Origin: Flavobacterium sp.
GTDB taxonomy: Bacteria; Bacteroidota; Bacteroidia; Flavobacteriales; Flavobacteriaceae
NCBI GenBank assembly: GCA_030151565.1
Contig: JASLDM010000145.1
Coordinates: 1 to 35,741, forward strand
Reading direction: 5' to 3'
Length of the DNA: 35,741 nt
The translations under genes were made by a program, and so were the position numbers. The notes under the pieces are model-generated. The model did not search any database and was not told the origin of the DNA. It saw nothing but the letters and a program-made list of their open reading frames with translations. Within the stretch, counting starts at the first letter, position 1; each line of letters opens with the position of its first letter. Of this stretch, positions 15,626 through 23,023 are shown piece by piece.

Positions 15626-15803
15626 CGTGTCTTATAGAGATTTTTTTACAAATTTACTTTATTTGTAATATTTTTCTCATAATGATCATTTTGATAGTAA
15701 ATGATAGATTTTGCTCACTTTTGATGAAAATGCTCACTTTTGATAATTTTAAAAATCTTAATTACTGATAATCAATTATATATGAATTTTAAAAATGCAT
15801 TTG

Positions 15804-15899
15804 TTCGGAAGGGCTTCGGTAAAGTCCAGTGTTTACTCGGGTTTGAGGGCTGTTTTCCGAAGGTGACCCGAACAAGACCCGAAGGAGATCCGAACAAGT
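15804..15899. repeat. G/C-rich CCGAA/TTCGG repeat patch with four 11-bp tandem units
   Basis: Four 11-bp units run head to tail: TCCGAAGGTGA (15856), CCCGAACAAGA (15867), CCCGAAGGAGA (15878), TCCGAACAAGT (15889). They alternate between a GGWGA and a CAAGW type, so the real period may be 22 bp. The inverted motif TTCGG occurs at 15804 and 15815 and could pair with them into a hairpin. The base composition differs sharply from the AT-rich surroundings. Confidence 0.8.
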
Positions 15900-15997
15900 T
15901 TCCCATAAATTCTACCAAAAAGGACTAAAAATCAAAAAAATGAAGTCAATGTTAAAATGAAATTGATCTAGAAAACTTGATAAATCATAGTGTTTAA

Positions 15998-16084
15998 ATA
16001 GCCAAAGTGGAAGTTGTGTACGGGCATTTTAATAAAGAGGCTATTCGTTTTGGTTTAGGAAACCTTTGTTCGCTTATTGATTAA
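15998..16084 (+). pseudogene. Possible gene remnant, 28 codons without a start
   Basis: An open stretch containing KVEVVYGHFNKEAIRFGLG and ending NLCSLID before a TAA. It is preceded by an in-frame stop and has no credible start. The sequence looks like the C-terminus of a protein, but I do not recognise the family. Confidence 0.25.
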
Positions 16085-16149
16085 ACTAGTAAGTAGAGCT
16101 CGATTTTATTTGATAGCACTCCCCTATTTTAATTGTTTTTATTAAAATA

Positions 16150-16180
16150 AAAATGCGCTTAAACTTAGTTTAGCGCATTT
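16150..16180 (-). terminator. Terminator of tatA
   Basis: AAATGCGC (16151-16158) pairs with GCGCATTT (16173-16180), and the stem can extend inward with one bulge. On the minus strand T-rich sequence follows, just after the tatA stop codon. Confidence 0.82.
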
Positions 16181-16205
16181 GGATATCGATTCGTAATGAC
16201 CTTGC

Positions 16206-16427
16206 TTATTGGTCAGACTTAGATTCTTCTTTATTCTCAGGGGCTTTATTTTTAGAAGCAGGATTTCCTTCTTCTTTGGTTGCATCTTTAAATTCTTTGA
16301 TTCCAGAACCTAATCCACGCATCAATTCAGGGATTTTCTTACCTCCAAATAATAAAAGTACAATCACAACAATTAAAATAATTTGTGGTGCACCGATCAC
16401 TCCTAGTATAACAAATAATGTGTTCAT
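16206..16427 (-). CDS. tatA: Sec-independent protein translocase TatA/TatE family protein
   Basis: A 73-residue protein from the ATG at 16425-16427; the longer frame would need a TTG start. It has a single N-terminal transmembrane helix (QIILIVVIVLLLFGG, about residues 15-29). FGGKKIPELMRGLGSGIKEFK (27-47) is the family hallmark: the hinge glycines followed by an amphipathic helix. The tail is charged and disordered (ENKEESKSDQ). TatA multimers form the variable pore that exports folded twin-arginine proteins with TatC. No tatC or tatB is adjacent, as is common in Bacteroidota. It is monocistronic with its own terminator and divergent from the M23-like gene. Confidence 0.94.
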   Translation of the reverse strand: MNTLFVILGVIGAPQIILIVVIVLLLFGGKKIPELMRGLGSGIKEFKDATKEEGNPASKNKAPENKEESKSDQ

Positions 16428-16570
16428 TTTGGTAGTTTGTAACAATTATATACTAGCAAAGATAAAATAAATTTTTACACCACTTCACTTTGTAATAATT
16501 AATTTGATGTTTTTGTAATAAGATTAACAGAGAAGCAGCAAATGACTGTGAATAAAAGCCTAAAAGGATA

Positions 16571-16599
16571 TTGACCGGTTTTTTTTATTCCTATATTTG
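16571..16599 (+). promoter_or_regulatory. Bacteroidota-type promoter of the M23-like gene
   Basis: TTG at 16571-16573, an 18-bp spacer, then TATATTTG at 16592-16599, the best -33/-7 match in the window. The ATG follows 20 bp later. Confidence 0.75.
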
Positions 16600-16619
16600 T
16601 AATGTAAATTTTAATAGTT

Positions 16620-17483
16620 ATGTCTGAAAAAAGACGGAAACGACAACATTTAAAAAAGAGATTTCTCAATAAGAATAGGCTTGTTCTATTGAATGAAAAT
16701 ACTTTTGAAGAAATTTTCTCCATAAAGCTTAATTTATTAAACGTTGTTGGAGGAACTGTAACACTTTTTTTTCTGTTGATTGTTTCTACAACAGTATTGA
16801 TTGTTTTTACTCCCTTAAAAGAATTTATTCCAGGATATTCATCTGCTGATTTGAAGCGTAAAGCAATAGAATTATCTTTAAAAACAGATTCTTTAGAACA
16901 ATCTATCCAAAAAAATGAACTTTATTTAGCTTCTTTGAAGCACGTTTTGACTGGTGAATTTGAGATTACTAAAGCCAATGTAGATTCTTTAGTAATGAAT
17001 GAAGCACCACTTATAGATACAGAGGATTTAAAGCCTAGCGAAAAGGATTTAAAATTACGAGAATTGGTGCATTTGGAAGATAAATACAATGTTTTTCAAG
17101 AAGCCAAACCCAAAGTAAGTGCGGTTCTTTTTCCGCCTTTGAGAGGAACTATTTTAAAAAAATATGATTTAAAGGAAAAGCATTTTGCTTTAAGCATAGT
17201 AACACCCAAAGATACTCCGATCAAGGCTATTGCAAAAGGAGTTGTTTTGTTTGCTGATTGGACACCTAAAGACGGTTATAGCATTATTTTGATGCACGAT
17301 GAAGGACTAATTTCAATTTATAAACACGCAGCTACTTTGACCAAAACACAAGGGGATAGAGTAAAAAATGGAGAAGTTATTGCATTGACTGGAGGAGGAA
17401 TTGAAGATGCTTCTCATTTTCATTTTGAATTATGGAAAGAAACAACTCCTTTAGATCCTACATTATTTATAGATTTTGATTAA
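16620..17483 (+). CDS. Membrane-anchored M23/LytM-domain protein, probably non-catalytic
   Basis: A 287-residue protein. It has a basic cytoplasmic N-terminus (SEKRRKRQHLKKRF), a transmembrane helix at about 43-64 (VGGTVTLFFLLIVSTTVLIVF), a periplasmic helical region around 80-165 and a C-terminal LytM domain from about 170. The HxH motif is intact in SHFHFELW (His266, His268), and GDRVKNGEVIALTG is typical. However, the first zinc motif, normally HxxxD (such as HFGID), reads HFALS (188-192): Ser192 replaces the Asp ligand. Catalytic M23 peptidases cut peptidoglycan cross-links; degenerate ones (as in EnvC, NlpD) activate amidases, which I infer here. The GH3 gene follows 9 bp later. Confidence 0.88.
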   Translation: MSEKRRKRQHLKKRFLNKNRLVLLNENTFEEIFSIKLNLLNVVGGTVTLFFLLIVSTTVLIVFTPLKEFIPGYSSADLKRKAIELSLKTDSLEQSIQKNELYLASLKHVLTGEFEITKANVDSLVMNEAPLIDTEDLKPSEKDLKLRELVHLEDKYNVFQEAKPKVSAVLFPPLRGTILKKYDLKEKHFALSIVTPKDTPIKAIAKGVVLFADWTPKDGYSIILMHDEGLISIYKHAATLTKTQGDRVKNGEVIALTGGGIEDASHFHFELWKETTPLDPTLFIDFD

Positions 17484-17492
17484 AAGAATATT

Positions 17493-18980
17493 ATGTCTTT
17501 AAAAACCTTTGCCTCGAAAATATTTGCAAGTATTATACATCAGAAAACCCAAAAATGGGTTCAGAATCCGGTAGAAACTCAGCAAAAAGTTTTCAAAGAA
17601 TTAATCGAATCTGCTAAGCAAACCGCTTTTGGTCAAGATCATCATTTTGGAAGTATTCATACACATGCCGATTTTGTAAATAGGGTTCCTGTTCGAGATT
17701 ATGAAGCTATAAAGCCTTATATTGAACGCGTTGTAGCAGGTGAGGAGTCTGTTTTGTGGAAGGGGAAACCTGTTTATTTTGCCAAAACATCTGGAACTAC
17801 CTCTGGGGCTAAATACATTCCACTTACCAAAGAATCGATGCCTTTTCATATCCAAGCTGCAAGAAATGCAATTTTGGCTTATATACACGAAACAGGGAAA
17901 GCCGATTTTGTTGATGGAAAGATGATTTTTTTGCAAGGGAGTCCGATTCTTGAAGAAAAGAACAACATCAAGTTTGGTCGTTTATCAGGAATTGTAGCTC
18001 ATTATGTTCCCAATTATTTGCAAAAGAATAGAATGCCTAGTTGGGAAACCAATTGTATTGAAGATTGGGAAACTAAAGTAGCTGCTATTGTAGAAGAGAC
18101 TGTAAATGAGAATATGACAGTTATATCGGGTATCCCAAGTTGGGTACAGATGTATTTTGAACAACTAGTACAGCGCGAAGGAAAACCGATTGGAGAACTA
18201 TTTAAAAAGTTTAACCTGTTTATCTACGGAGGGGTCAATTACGAACCTTATCGTGCAAAGTTTGAAAAAATGATTGGTAGGAAGGTACCATCTATTGAAT
18301 TGTTTCCTGCTTCAGAAGGTTTTTTTGCATATCAAGATTCACAAGAAGAGCGAGGCATGTTATTGTTATTAGATGGGGGGATTTTTTACGAGTTTATCAA
18401 AGTTGCTGATTTTCATACCGAAAATCCTAAGCGCTATACGATTGGTGAAGTAGAGTTAGGAGTCAATTATGTATTGATTATAAGTACCAATGCTGGTTTG
18501 TGGGGGTATAATATCGGAGATACGGTTCAATTTACAAGTTTAAAACCTTATCGCGTTGTTGTTTCAGGGAGGATCAAGCATTACATTTCTGCTTTTGGAG
18601 AACACGTAATTGGTAAAGAAGTAGAGTTGGCTTTGGAAGAAGCAATGAAAGGAACTACAATACAAGTTAATGAATTTACAGTTGCTCCTCAAACAGCTCC
18701 AGAACAAGGGTTGCCGTATCACGAATGGTTTATTGAATTTGAAAAAGAACCAGAGGATTTAGCATCCTTTGCGCTAAAAATAGACAAAGCTTTGAGAGAT
18801 CAGAATGTTTATTACGACGACCTCATTGTTGGAAAAGTTCTACAAACATTAAAGATTAGTTGTGTAGAAAAACATGGTTTTCAGGATTATATGAAAAGTA
18901 TCGGTAAATTGGGAGGTCAAAACAAATTACCTAGACTGAGCAACGATAGAATTCTTGCAGATCAACTTAAATTAAAGTAA
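17493..18980 (+). CDS. GH3-family acyl-adenylate-forming protein
   Basis: A 495-residue protein matching the GH3 superfamily, first known from plant auxin-amido synthetases. The adenylation P-loop-like motif is FAKTSGTTSGAKYIPLT (residues 97-113). Conserved downstream motifs include LFPASEGFFAYQD and AGLWGYNIGDTVQFTSL. Family members activate a carboxylic acid as an acyl-AMP and transfer it to an amine. Bacterial versions have no established substrate; Bacteroidota usually carry one, next to an M23 protein as seen here. Cytoplasmic, with no signal peptide. The 9-bp gap behind the M23-like gene and the 23-bp gap before the DUF6909 gene suggest an operon. Confidence 0.93.
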   Translation: MSLKTFASKIFASIIHQKTQKWVQNPVETQQKVFKELIESAKQTAFGQDHHFGSIHTHADFVNRVPVRDYEAIKPYIERVVAGEESVLWKGKPVYFAKTSGTTSGAKYIPLTKESMPFHIQAARNAILAYIHETGKADFVDGKMIFLQGSPILEEKNNIKFGRLSGIVAHYVPNYLQKNRMPSWETNCIEDWETKVAAIVEETVNENMTVISGIPSWVQMYFEQLVQREGKPIGELFKKFNLFIYGGVNYEPYRAKFEKMIGRKVPSIELFPASEGFFAYQDSQEERGMLLLLDGGIFYEFIKVADFHTENPKRYTIGEVELGVNYVLIISTNAGLWGYNIGDTVQFTSLKPYRVVVSGRIKHYISAFGEHVIGKEVELALEEAMKGTTIQVNEFTVAPQTAPEQGLPYHEWFIEFEKEPEDLASFALKIDKALRDQNVYYDDLIVGKVLQTLKISCVEKHGFQDYMKSIGKLGGQNKLPRLSNDRILADQLKLK

Positions 18981-19003
18981 TCAAGATATTAAAAAAGAAG
19001 AAA

Positions 19004-20683
19004 ATGAAAGAGATTAAAAATATATCAAGAACAAGAGCACAGGTTTCTTCTGCTGCTGTTGAACGTATGTACATTACGATGCGCCACTTATTTAACCGTG
19101 GATTTTATAAACCTATGGGAATTTCGGGCGATACTTTAAGAGAAGCACTTTTAGAGCTACGACCTGAAATTTATGGAACTATAGCAGAAGAAAAAGTTGA
19201 ATTAGATGGCTTGTTATACGTAATCGAGCGCTTACCAATTGGAATTGAAGAATGTAGATATATTAATTTAACATCGGATGAAGGGTATTCTTTTTCTCAT
19301 TTTACAGCAATTGTTCCACCTAAGCGTAGACGTAATTGCTATCGAATAGACGAAGAGCAGATGAATATTGAAATCACTCGTGGTCGTTCAGATATTTATG
19401 ATGTATTGACACATCTTACTTTTATTTTTATTGAATCGCATAAAATAAAAGATCGTGTATTGATAGATGAAAATGGAAAAGTTACTCGCGATTGGAAAAA
19501 AATTGAAGCAGGAGCACTTAAAGAAGAATGGTTAGAATTAGAGGAAAAAGAGATTGTTATTTCTCATTTAGCCAATGTATTAGGGCGTTCTTTTGCTGAA
19601 GTATTATCGATTTACGGCAAATTTGCAATTCCAGAAAATCCAGATCGTTTTTTGGATGTAGTTTATTGGTTAGGTAAATTGGCAATAGAAGAAGTTGTTG
19701 ATAATAATAAGCGTACAATTACGTTTAGTCCTTTATTACGTGAGCGTTTAGGGCATCACATCTATGGAGAAATATGGTCGGATCGAATTAAGAATGAGTT
19801 AAAAAAACGCAATTTATTGGAACGACCAATTCACATTATAAGTGCTAATATGCACAGTGTAATGAACTCTATTTTTGCAAGTCACGTATTGAAAGATAGT
19901 TTTGATTTTAGTTCTGAATTGGATGTTTTTGAAGAGTTAAGCAAACCAGAAAACAGCGATTTAAGACGTCAAGTTCGCGAACGAGCAGAAGCAGAAGGTA
20001 TGGTGTTTTTAGCAGATCAGTCTGGAACAAATATCGATGTACAAATTTTTGATACGGAAAAAATTAACTTTACTGATACCGCTTTTTCTGCTCAAAAGAT
20101 AGCAGGCGATTTTCCCGTTATTATTGTAATGGATTACGCTTTTGGAGAGCAAGCTTATGAAACGATTGACGAATTATTAAAGCCATTCCAAAAAAGTACT
20201 TTCCTTCAAGTGGAATCTGTATCTATAATGGGAAAAGCAGGTATTTTGACAGGTGGAAAAGGAGATATTATGATTCCTTTTGCTCATATAAATGAAGGAA
20301 CAGGAGATAACTATCCGTTTGATAATGAGTTGACAGGAGCAATGTTTGAAGGACAAGGAATTCCTGTTGTTGAAGGTACAATGGTAACCGTTTTGGGAAC
20401 ATCACTTCAAAATAAAGATTTATTGAAGTTTTTCCACGATTCAACTTGGGGAGTCATCGGATTAGAGATGGAGGGGGCTCATTACCAAAAGGCAATTCAA
20501 TCGGCATCTAAAATTAGAAAAAGTATTAATCCTAATGTAAAAGTTCGTTATGCTTACTATGCTTCGGATAATCCATTGGAAACAGGAAGTACATTAGCTT
20601 CTGGAGGATTAGGAACAACAGGAGTAAAACCAACGTATTTAATTACGATTAAGATTTTGGAACAATTATTTAATATTATTTAA
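19004..20683 (+). CDS. Conserved Bacteroidota protein (DUF6909-like) with nucleoside-phosphorylase-like C-terminus
   Basis: A 559-residue cytoplasmic protein whose name I recall as DUF6909; this was not checked. The N-terminal two thirds has no recognised domain (VSSAAVERMYITMRHLFNRG; HFTAIVPPKRRRNCYRIDEE). The C-terminal part (about 365-559) carries features like those of nucleoside phosphorylases and nucleosidases: MGKAGILTGGKGDIMIP, then GLEMEGAHY (486-494, compare the EMEGAA motif of MTA/AMP nucleosidases), then ASD (520-522) where those enzymes have the base-activating Ser-Asp. It could therefore bind or cleave a nucleoside or nucleotide. This is an inference, and the full-length architecture is unusual. 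It sits between the GH3 and Wzz-like genes, with only 4 bp before the latter. Confidence 0.8.
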   Translation: MKEIKNISRTRAQVSSAAVERMYITMRHLFNRGFYKPMGISGDTLREALLELRPEIYGTIAEEKVELDGLLYVIERLPIGIEECRYINLTSDEGYSFSHFTAIVPPKRRRNCYRIDEEQMNIEITRGRSDIYDVLTHLTFIFIESHKIKDRVLIDENGKVTRDWKKIEAGALKEEWLELEEKEIVISHLANVLGRSFAEVLSIYGKFAIPENPDRFLDVVYWLGKLAIEEVVDNNKRTITFSPLLRERLGHHIYGEIWSDRIKNELKKRNLLERPIHIISANMHSVMNSIFASHVLKDSFDFSSELDVFEELSKPENSDLRRQVRERAEAEGMVFLADQSGTNIDVQIFDTEKINFTDTAFSAQKIAGDFPVIIVMDYAFGEQAYETIDELLKPFQKSTFLQVESVSIMGKAGILTGGKGDIMIPFAHINEGTGDNYPFDNELTGAMFEGQGIPVVEGTMVTVLGTSLQNKDLLKFFHDSTWGVIGLEMEGAHYQKAIQSASKIRKSINPNVKVRYAYYASDNPLETGSTLASGGLGTTGVKPTYLITIKILEQLFNII

Positions 20684-20687
20684 TCGG

Positions 20688-21641
20688 ATGAACCAAGAAG
20701 GTAATGTAGATCAAGAAGTAGATTTGAATTATTTGGCTAAAACAACCAATGCCTTTTTAAAGCGTTGTGGAATAGCTTTGTATTTCTTCATTCTATTTTT
20801 AAAAAAGAATATTTATCTCCTTTTAATAGGACTTATAGTTAGTGGAGGATTGGGCTATTTGCTTGATTTAAAGTTACCTAAAAAGTTAGAAAATGTTATT
20901 GTTGTAGCTCCTAATTTTGGAAGTACAGATTTTTTGTATAAATCATTACCAAGTTATTCTTATGTGCTTGATGATGCAACAAATGAAGAGAAAAGTTTGG
21001 TATGGGAAATCGAGAAGTTAAAGGTTTCGCCCGTTCAAGATTTTTATGAATTGATGCATAACAACCAAAGTTTTTTTGAAACTTTTACAGTTGTATCAGA
21101 GCGAACAGGGGATATAAAAGAGGTTATTGAAGGAGATATTTTAAGTAGAAATTACCGCTATCATCAAATTACATTTACCTCAAAAAGTACACAAGACGCT
21201 AATGTGTTGGCTGATTTTATATTAAAACAAATTAATAATCAACCTTATTATTTAAAGCGTAAAGAGCTTGAATTGTCAAATTTAAGACTTCGAAAAGAGG
21301 AATCAGAAGCATCTTTAAAACAGTTAAATCATATTTTAGATCAAGCAGGAACAGCTACTAGTTTAGATAAAACGACTTTGAATGTAAACGATTTTTCTGC
21401 CTTATCAACTTTGGTGGGAACAAAGGAAAGTGTTTTGATTGAGTTGAAGCGATTGGATGTATTACTTCAAGAAGGCGATGCAGTAGTATTTGAAGTTGAT
21501 CGAATGGTGAATCTTTGGAATAAAACACTTTGGAATCAATACAAATATTTGCTTCCAATAGTATTTATAGGTTTATTTTTTGTTGTTTCGCTGTTTCTCG
21601 CTTTTATGAGAAAATTCAAAACATTAACAACTCAACAATAA
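20688..21641 (+). CDS. Wzz-like polysaccharide chain-length determinant
   Basis: A 317-residue protein with two transmembrane helices near the ends: about 43-65 (NIYLLLIGLIVSGGLGYLLD) and 287-308 (LLPIVFIGLFFVVSLFLAFM). A long periplasmic, partly coiled-coil region lies between them (LELSNLRLRKEESEASLKQL). This two-helix layout is that of Wzz/PCP co-polymerases, which set the chain length of O-antigen or capsule with a Wzy polymerase. No BY-kinase domain is attached. rmlC follows 1 bp later, tying it to the polysaccharide locus. Confidence 0.8.
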   Translation: MNQEGNVDQEVDLNYLAKTTNAFLKRCGIALYFFILFLKKNIYLLLIGLIVSGGLGYLLDLKLPKKLENVIVVAPNFGSTDFLYKSLPSYSYVLDDATNEEKSLVWEIEKLKVSPVQDFYELMHNNQSFFETFTVVSERTGDIKEVIEGDILSRNYRYHQITFTSKSTQDANVLADFILKQINNQPYYLKRKELELSNLRLRKEESEASLKQLNHILDQAGTATSLDKTTLNVNDFSALSTLVGTKESVLIELKRLDVLLQEGDAVVFEVDRMVNLWNKTLWNQYKYLLPIVFIGLFFVVSLFLAFMRKFKTLTTQQ

Positions 21642-21642
21642 T

Positions 21643-22194
21643 ATGAAAGTAGTAGAAACTAACTTAGCAGGTTGTTTTGTATTAGAACCAGCTTTGTTTT
21701 ATGATAGTCGAGGGTATTTTTTTGAGAGTTTTAATCAAGAAAAATTCAATGAATTATTAGATATTGAAGTCACTTTTGTACAAGATAATCAATCTAAATC
21801 GACGCAAGGAGTTTTAAGAGGGTTACACTATCAAACAGGTGAATTTGCACAAGCCAAACTAATACGTGTAATACAAGGCTCTGTATTGGATGTAGCGGTA
21901 GATGTAAGGCCTGGTTCTAGAACTTATGGCGCTTACATTACAGAAGTACTCTCGGATGAGAATCAGAAGCAAGTTTTTATACCGAAAGGCTTTGCACACG
22001 GTTTTTTGGTTTTGAGTGAAACAGCGATTTTTTCATATAAATGCGATCAATATTATTCCAAAGAATCAGAAGCCGGAATCCGTTATGACGATCCAACACT
22101 AGCTATTGATTGGAAGGAACTTAGTTCAAATTTAATTATTTCGGATAAAGATTTGGCGTTGCCAAGTTTTGAAAATGCACAAGCAATATGGTAA
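21643..22194 (+). CDS. rfbC: dTDP-4-dehydrorhamnose 3,5-epimerase
   Basis: A 183-residue cupin of normal RmlC length, the third enzyme of dTDP-L-rhamnose synthesis. Seen: DSRGYFFESFN (21-31), VLRGLHYQ (57-64, with the catalytic His62), VFIPKGFAHGFLVLSE (111-126), and the catalytic-tyrosine region YKCDQYY (132-138). The last codons overlap the rmlD start, indicating translational coupling. The partner genes rmlA and rmlB are not in the window. Confidence 0.96.
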   Translation: MKVVETNLAGCFVLEPALFYDSRGYFFESFNQEKFNELLDIEVTFVQDNQSKSTQGVLRGLHYQTGEFAQAKLIRVIQGSVLDVAVDVRPGSRTYGAYITEVLSDENQKQVFIPKGFAHGFLVLSETAIFSYKCDQYYSKESEAGIRYDDPTLAIDWKELSSNLIISDKDLALPSFENAQAIW

Positions 22195-22985
22195 TATTAG
22201 TTACTGGAGCTCAAGGTCAGGTAGGGCAGGCATTACAGACTGTTGCCACTTTATACCCAGATTTTGAGTTTGTATTTTGCAATTCAAGAGAATTGAATAT
22301 TACTGATTTTAAGAGTTGTTCTGAAAAAATAAGAGCTATAAAGCCTGCTGTAATTTTTAATTTGGCAGCATATACAGCAGTAGATTTGGCAGAGGATGAG
22401 GCTGATAAGGCTTTTGAAGTGAATTCAAAAGGAGTTGAACACTTGGCAAAGTTGTGCCGTGATTTAAACATTACGCTGGTTCATCTTTCTACTGATTTTA
22501 TTTTTGATGGATTGAAAACAAATCCATATTTAGAAACAGATTTACCAAATCCGATCAATGTTTATGGAGCTTCAAAATGGGCTGGTGAGCAGCATATAGA
22601 GCAGCTTTTAGAAAACTATTATATCGTGCGTACTTCTTGGGTGTATTCAGATTTTGGATCAAACTTTAAGAATACGATGTTGCGTTTAGCAAAGGAAAGA
22701 GATACGATAAGCGTTGTAAACGATCAAATAGGCTGTGCTACAAATGCAGTGGATCTAGCTAATGCATTGCTGAAGTTAATCGCTAAAAGGGCTCCTTATG
22801 GGGTTTATAATTATTGCGGAAAAAAGAGTGGTTCTTGGTATGATTTTGCGATGCGCATTTTTAAAGATGCTGGAGTCTCCATTACAGTTTTGCCAATTCC
22901 CACTTCTGCATATCCTACAAAAGCAAAACGACCAGTATATAGTGTTTTAGACACTAAAAAATGGGATGCTATTCTCGGAACATAA
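22188..22985 (+). CDS. rfbD: dTDP-4-dehydrorhamnose reductase
   Basis: A 265-residue short-chain dehydrogenase that makes dTDP-L-rhamnose with NAD(P)H. The Rossmann motif is VTGAQGQVGQAL (residues 5-16) and the catalytic pair is Y126 and K130 in VYGASKWAGEQ. STDFIFDG (101-108) and RTSWVYS are conserved, and the C-terminal substrate region ends KRPVYSVLDTKKW. The usual length is about 280-295, so the last helix is about 20 residues shorter than normal. Its start overlaps the end of rfbC by 7 bp. Confidence 0.94.
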   Translation: MVILVTGAQGQVGQALQTVATLYPDFEFVFCNSRELNITDFKSCSEKIRAIKPAVIFNLAAYTAVDLAEDEADKAFEVNSKGVEHLAKLCRDLNITLVHLSTDFIFDGLKTNPYLETDLPNPINVYGASKWAGEQHIEQLLENYYIVRTSWVYSDFGSNFKNTMLRLAKERDTISVVNDQIGCATNAVDLANALLKLIAKRAPYGVYNYCGKKSGSWYDFAMRIFKDAGVSITVLPIPTSAYPTKAKRPVYSVLDTKKWDAILGT

Positions 22986-23023
22986 AAATTAGACTTCTTG
23001 TAAGTTTTGATAATGAATGAATT

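Larger units (their letters stand above)
15238..16149. other. Gene-poor region with repeats and gene-like fragments
   Basis: No complete gene was recognised here. There is a 14-bp direct repeat TGCTCACTTTTGAT (15712-15725 and 15731-15744), an unusually G/C-rich repeat patch (15804-15899), and short open stretches with coding-like composition but no start (see the fragments at 15497 and 15998). A minus-strand open stretch around 15310-15430 also reads smoothly but has no start or known motif. The picture is that of decayed DNA between tex and tatA. Confidence 0.55.

Noticed and set aside
15740..15928. A 62-codon open frame between tex and tatA
   Set aside because: Its second half is simply the translation of the CCGAA repeat patch, with unusual residue runs (RTRPEGDPNK) and no family match.
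16428..16445. TTG-initiated extension of TatA
   Set aside because: The ATG at 16427 places the membrane helix at the usual distance from the N-terminus.
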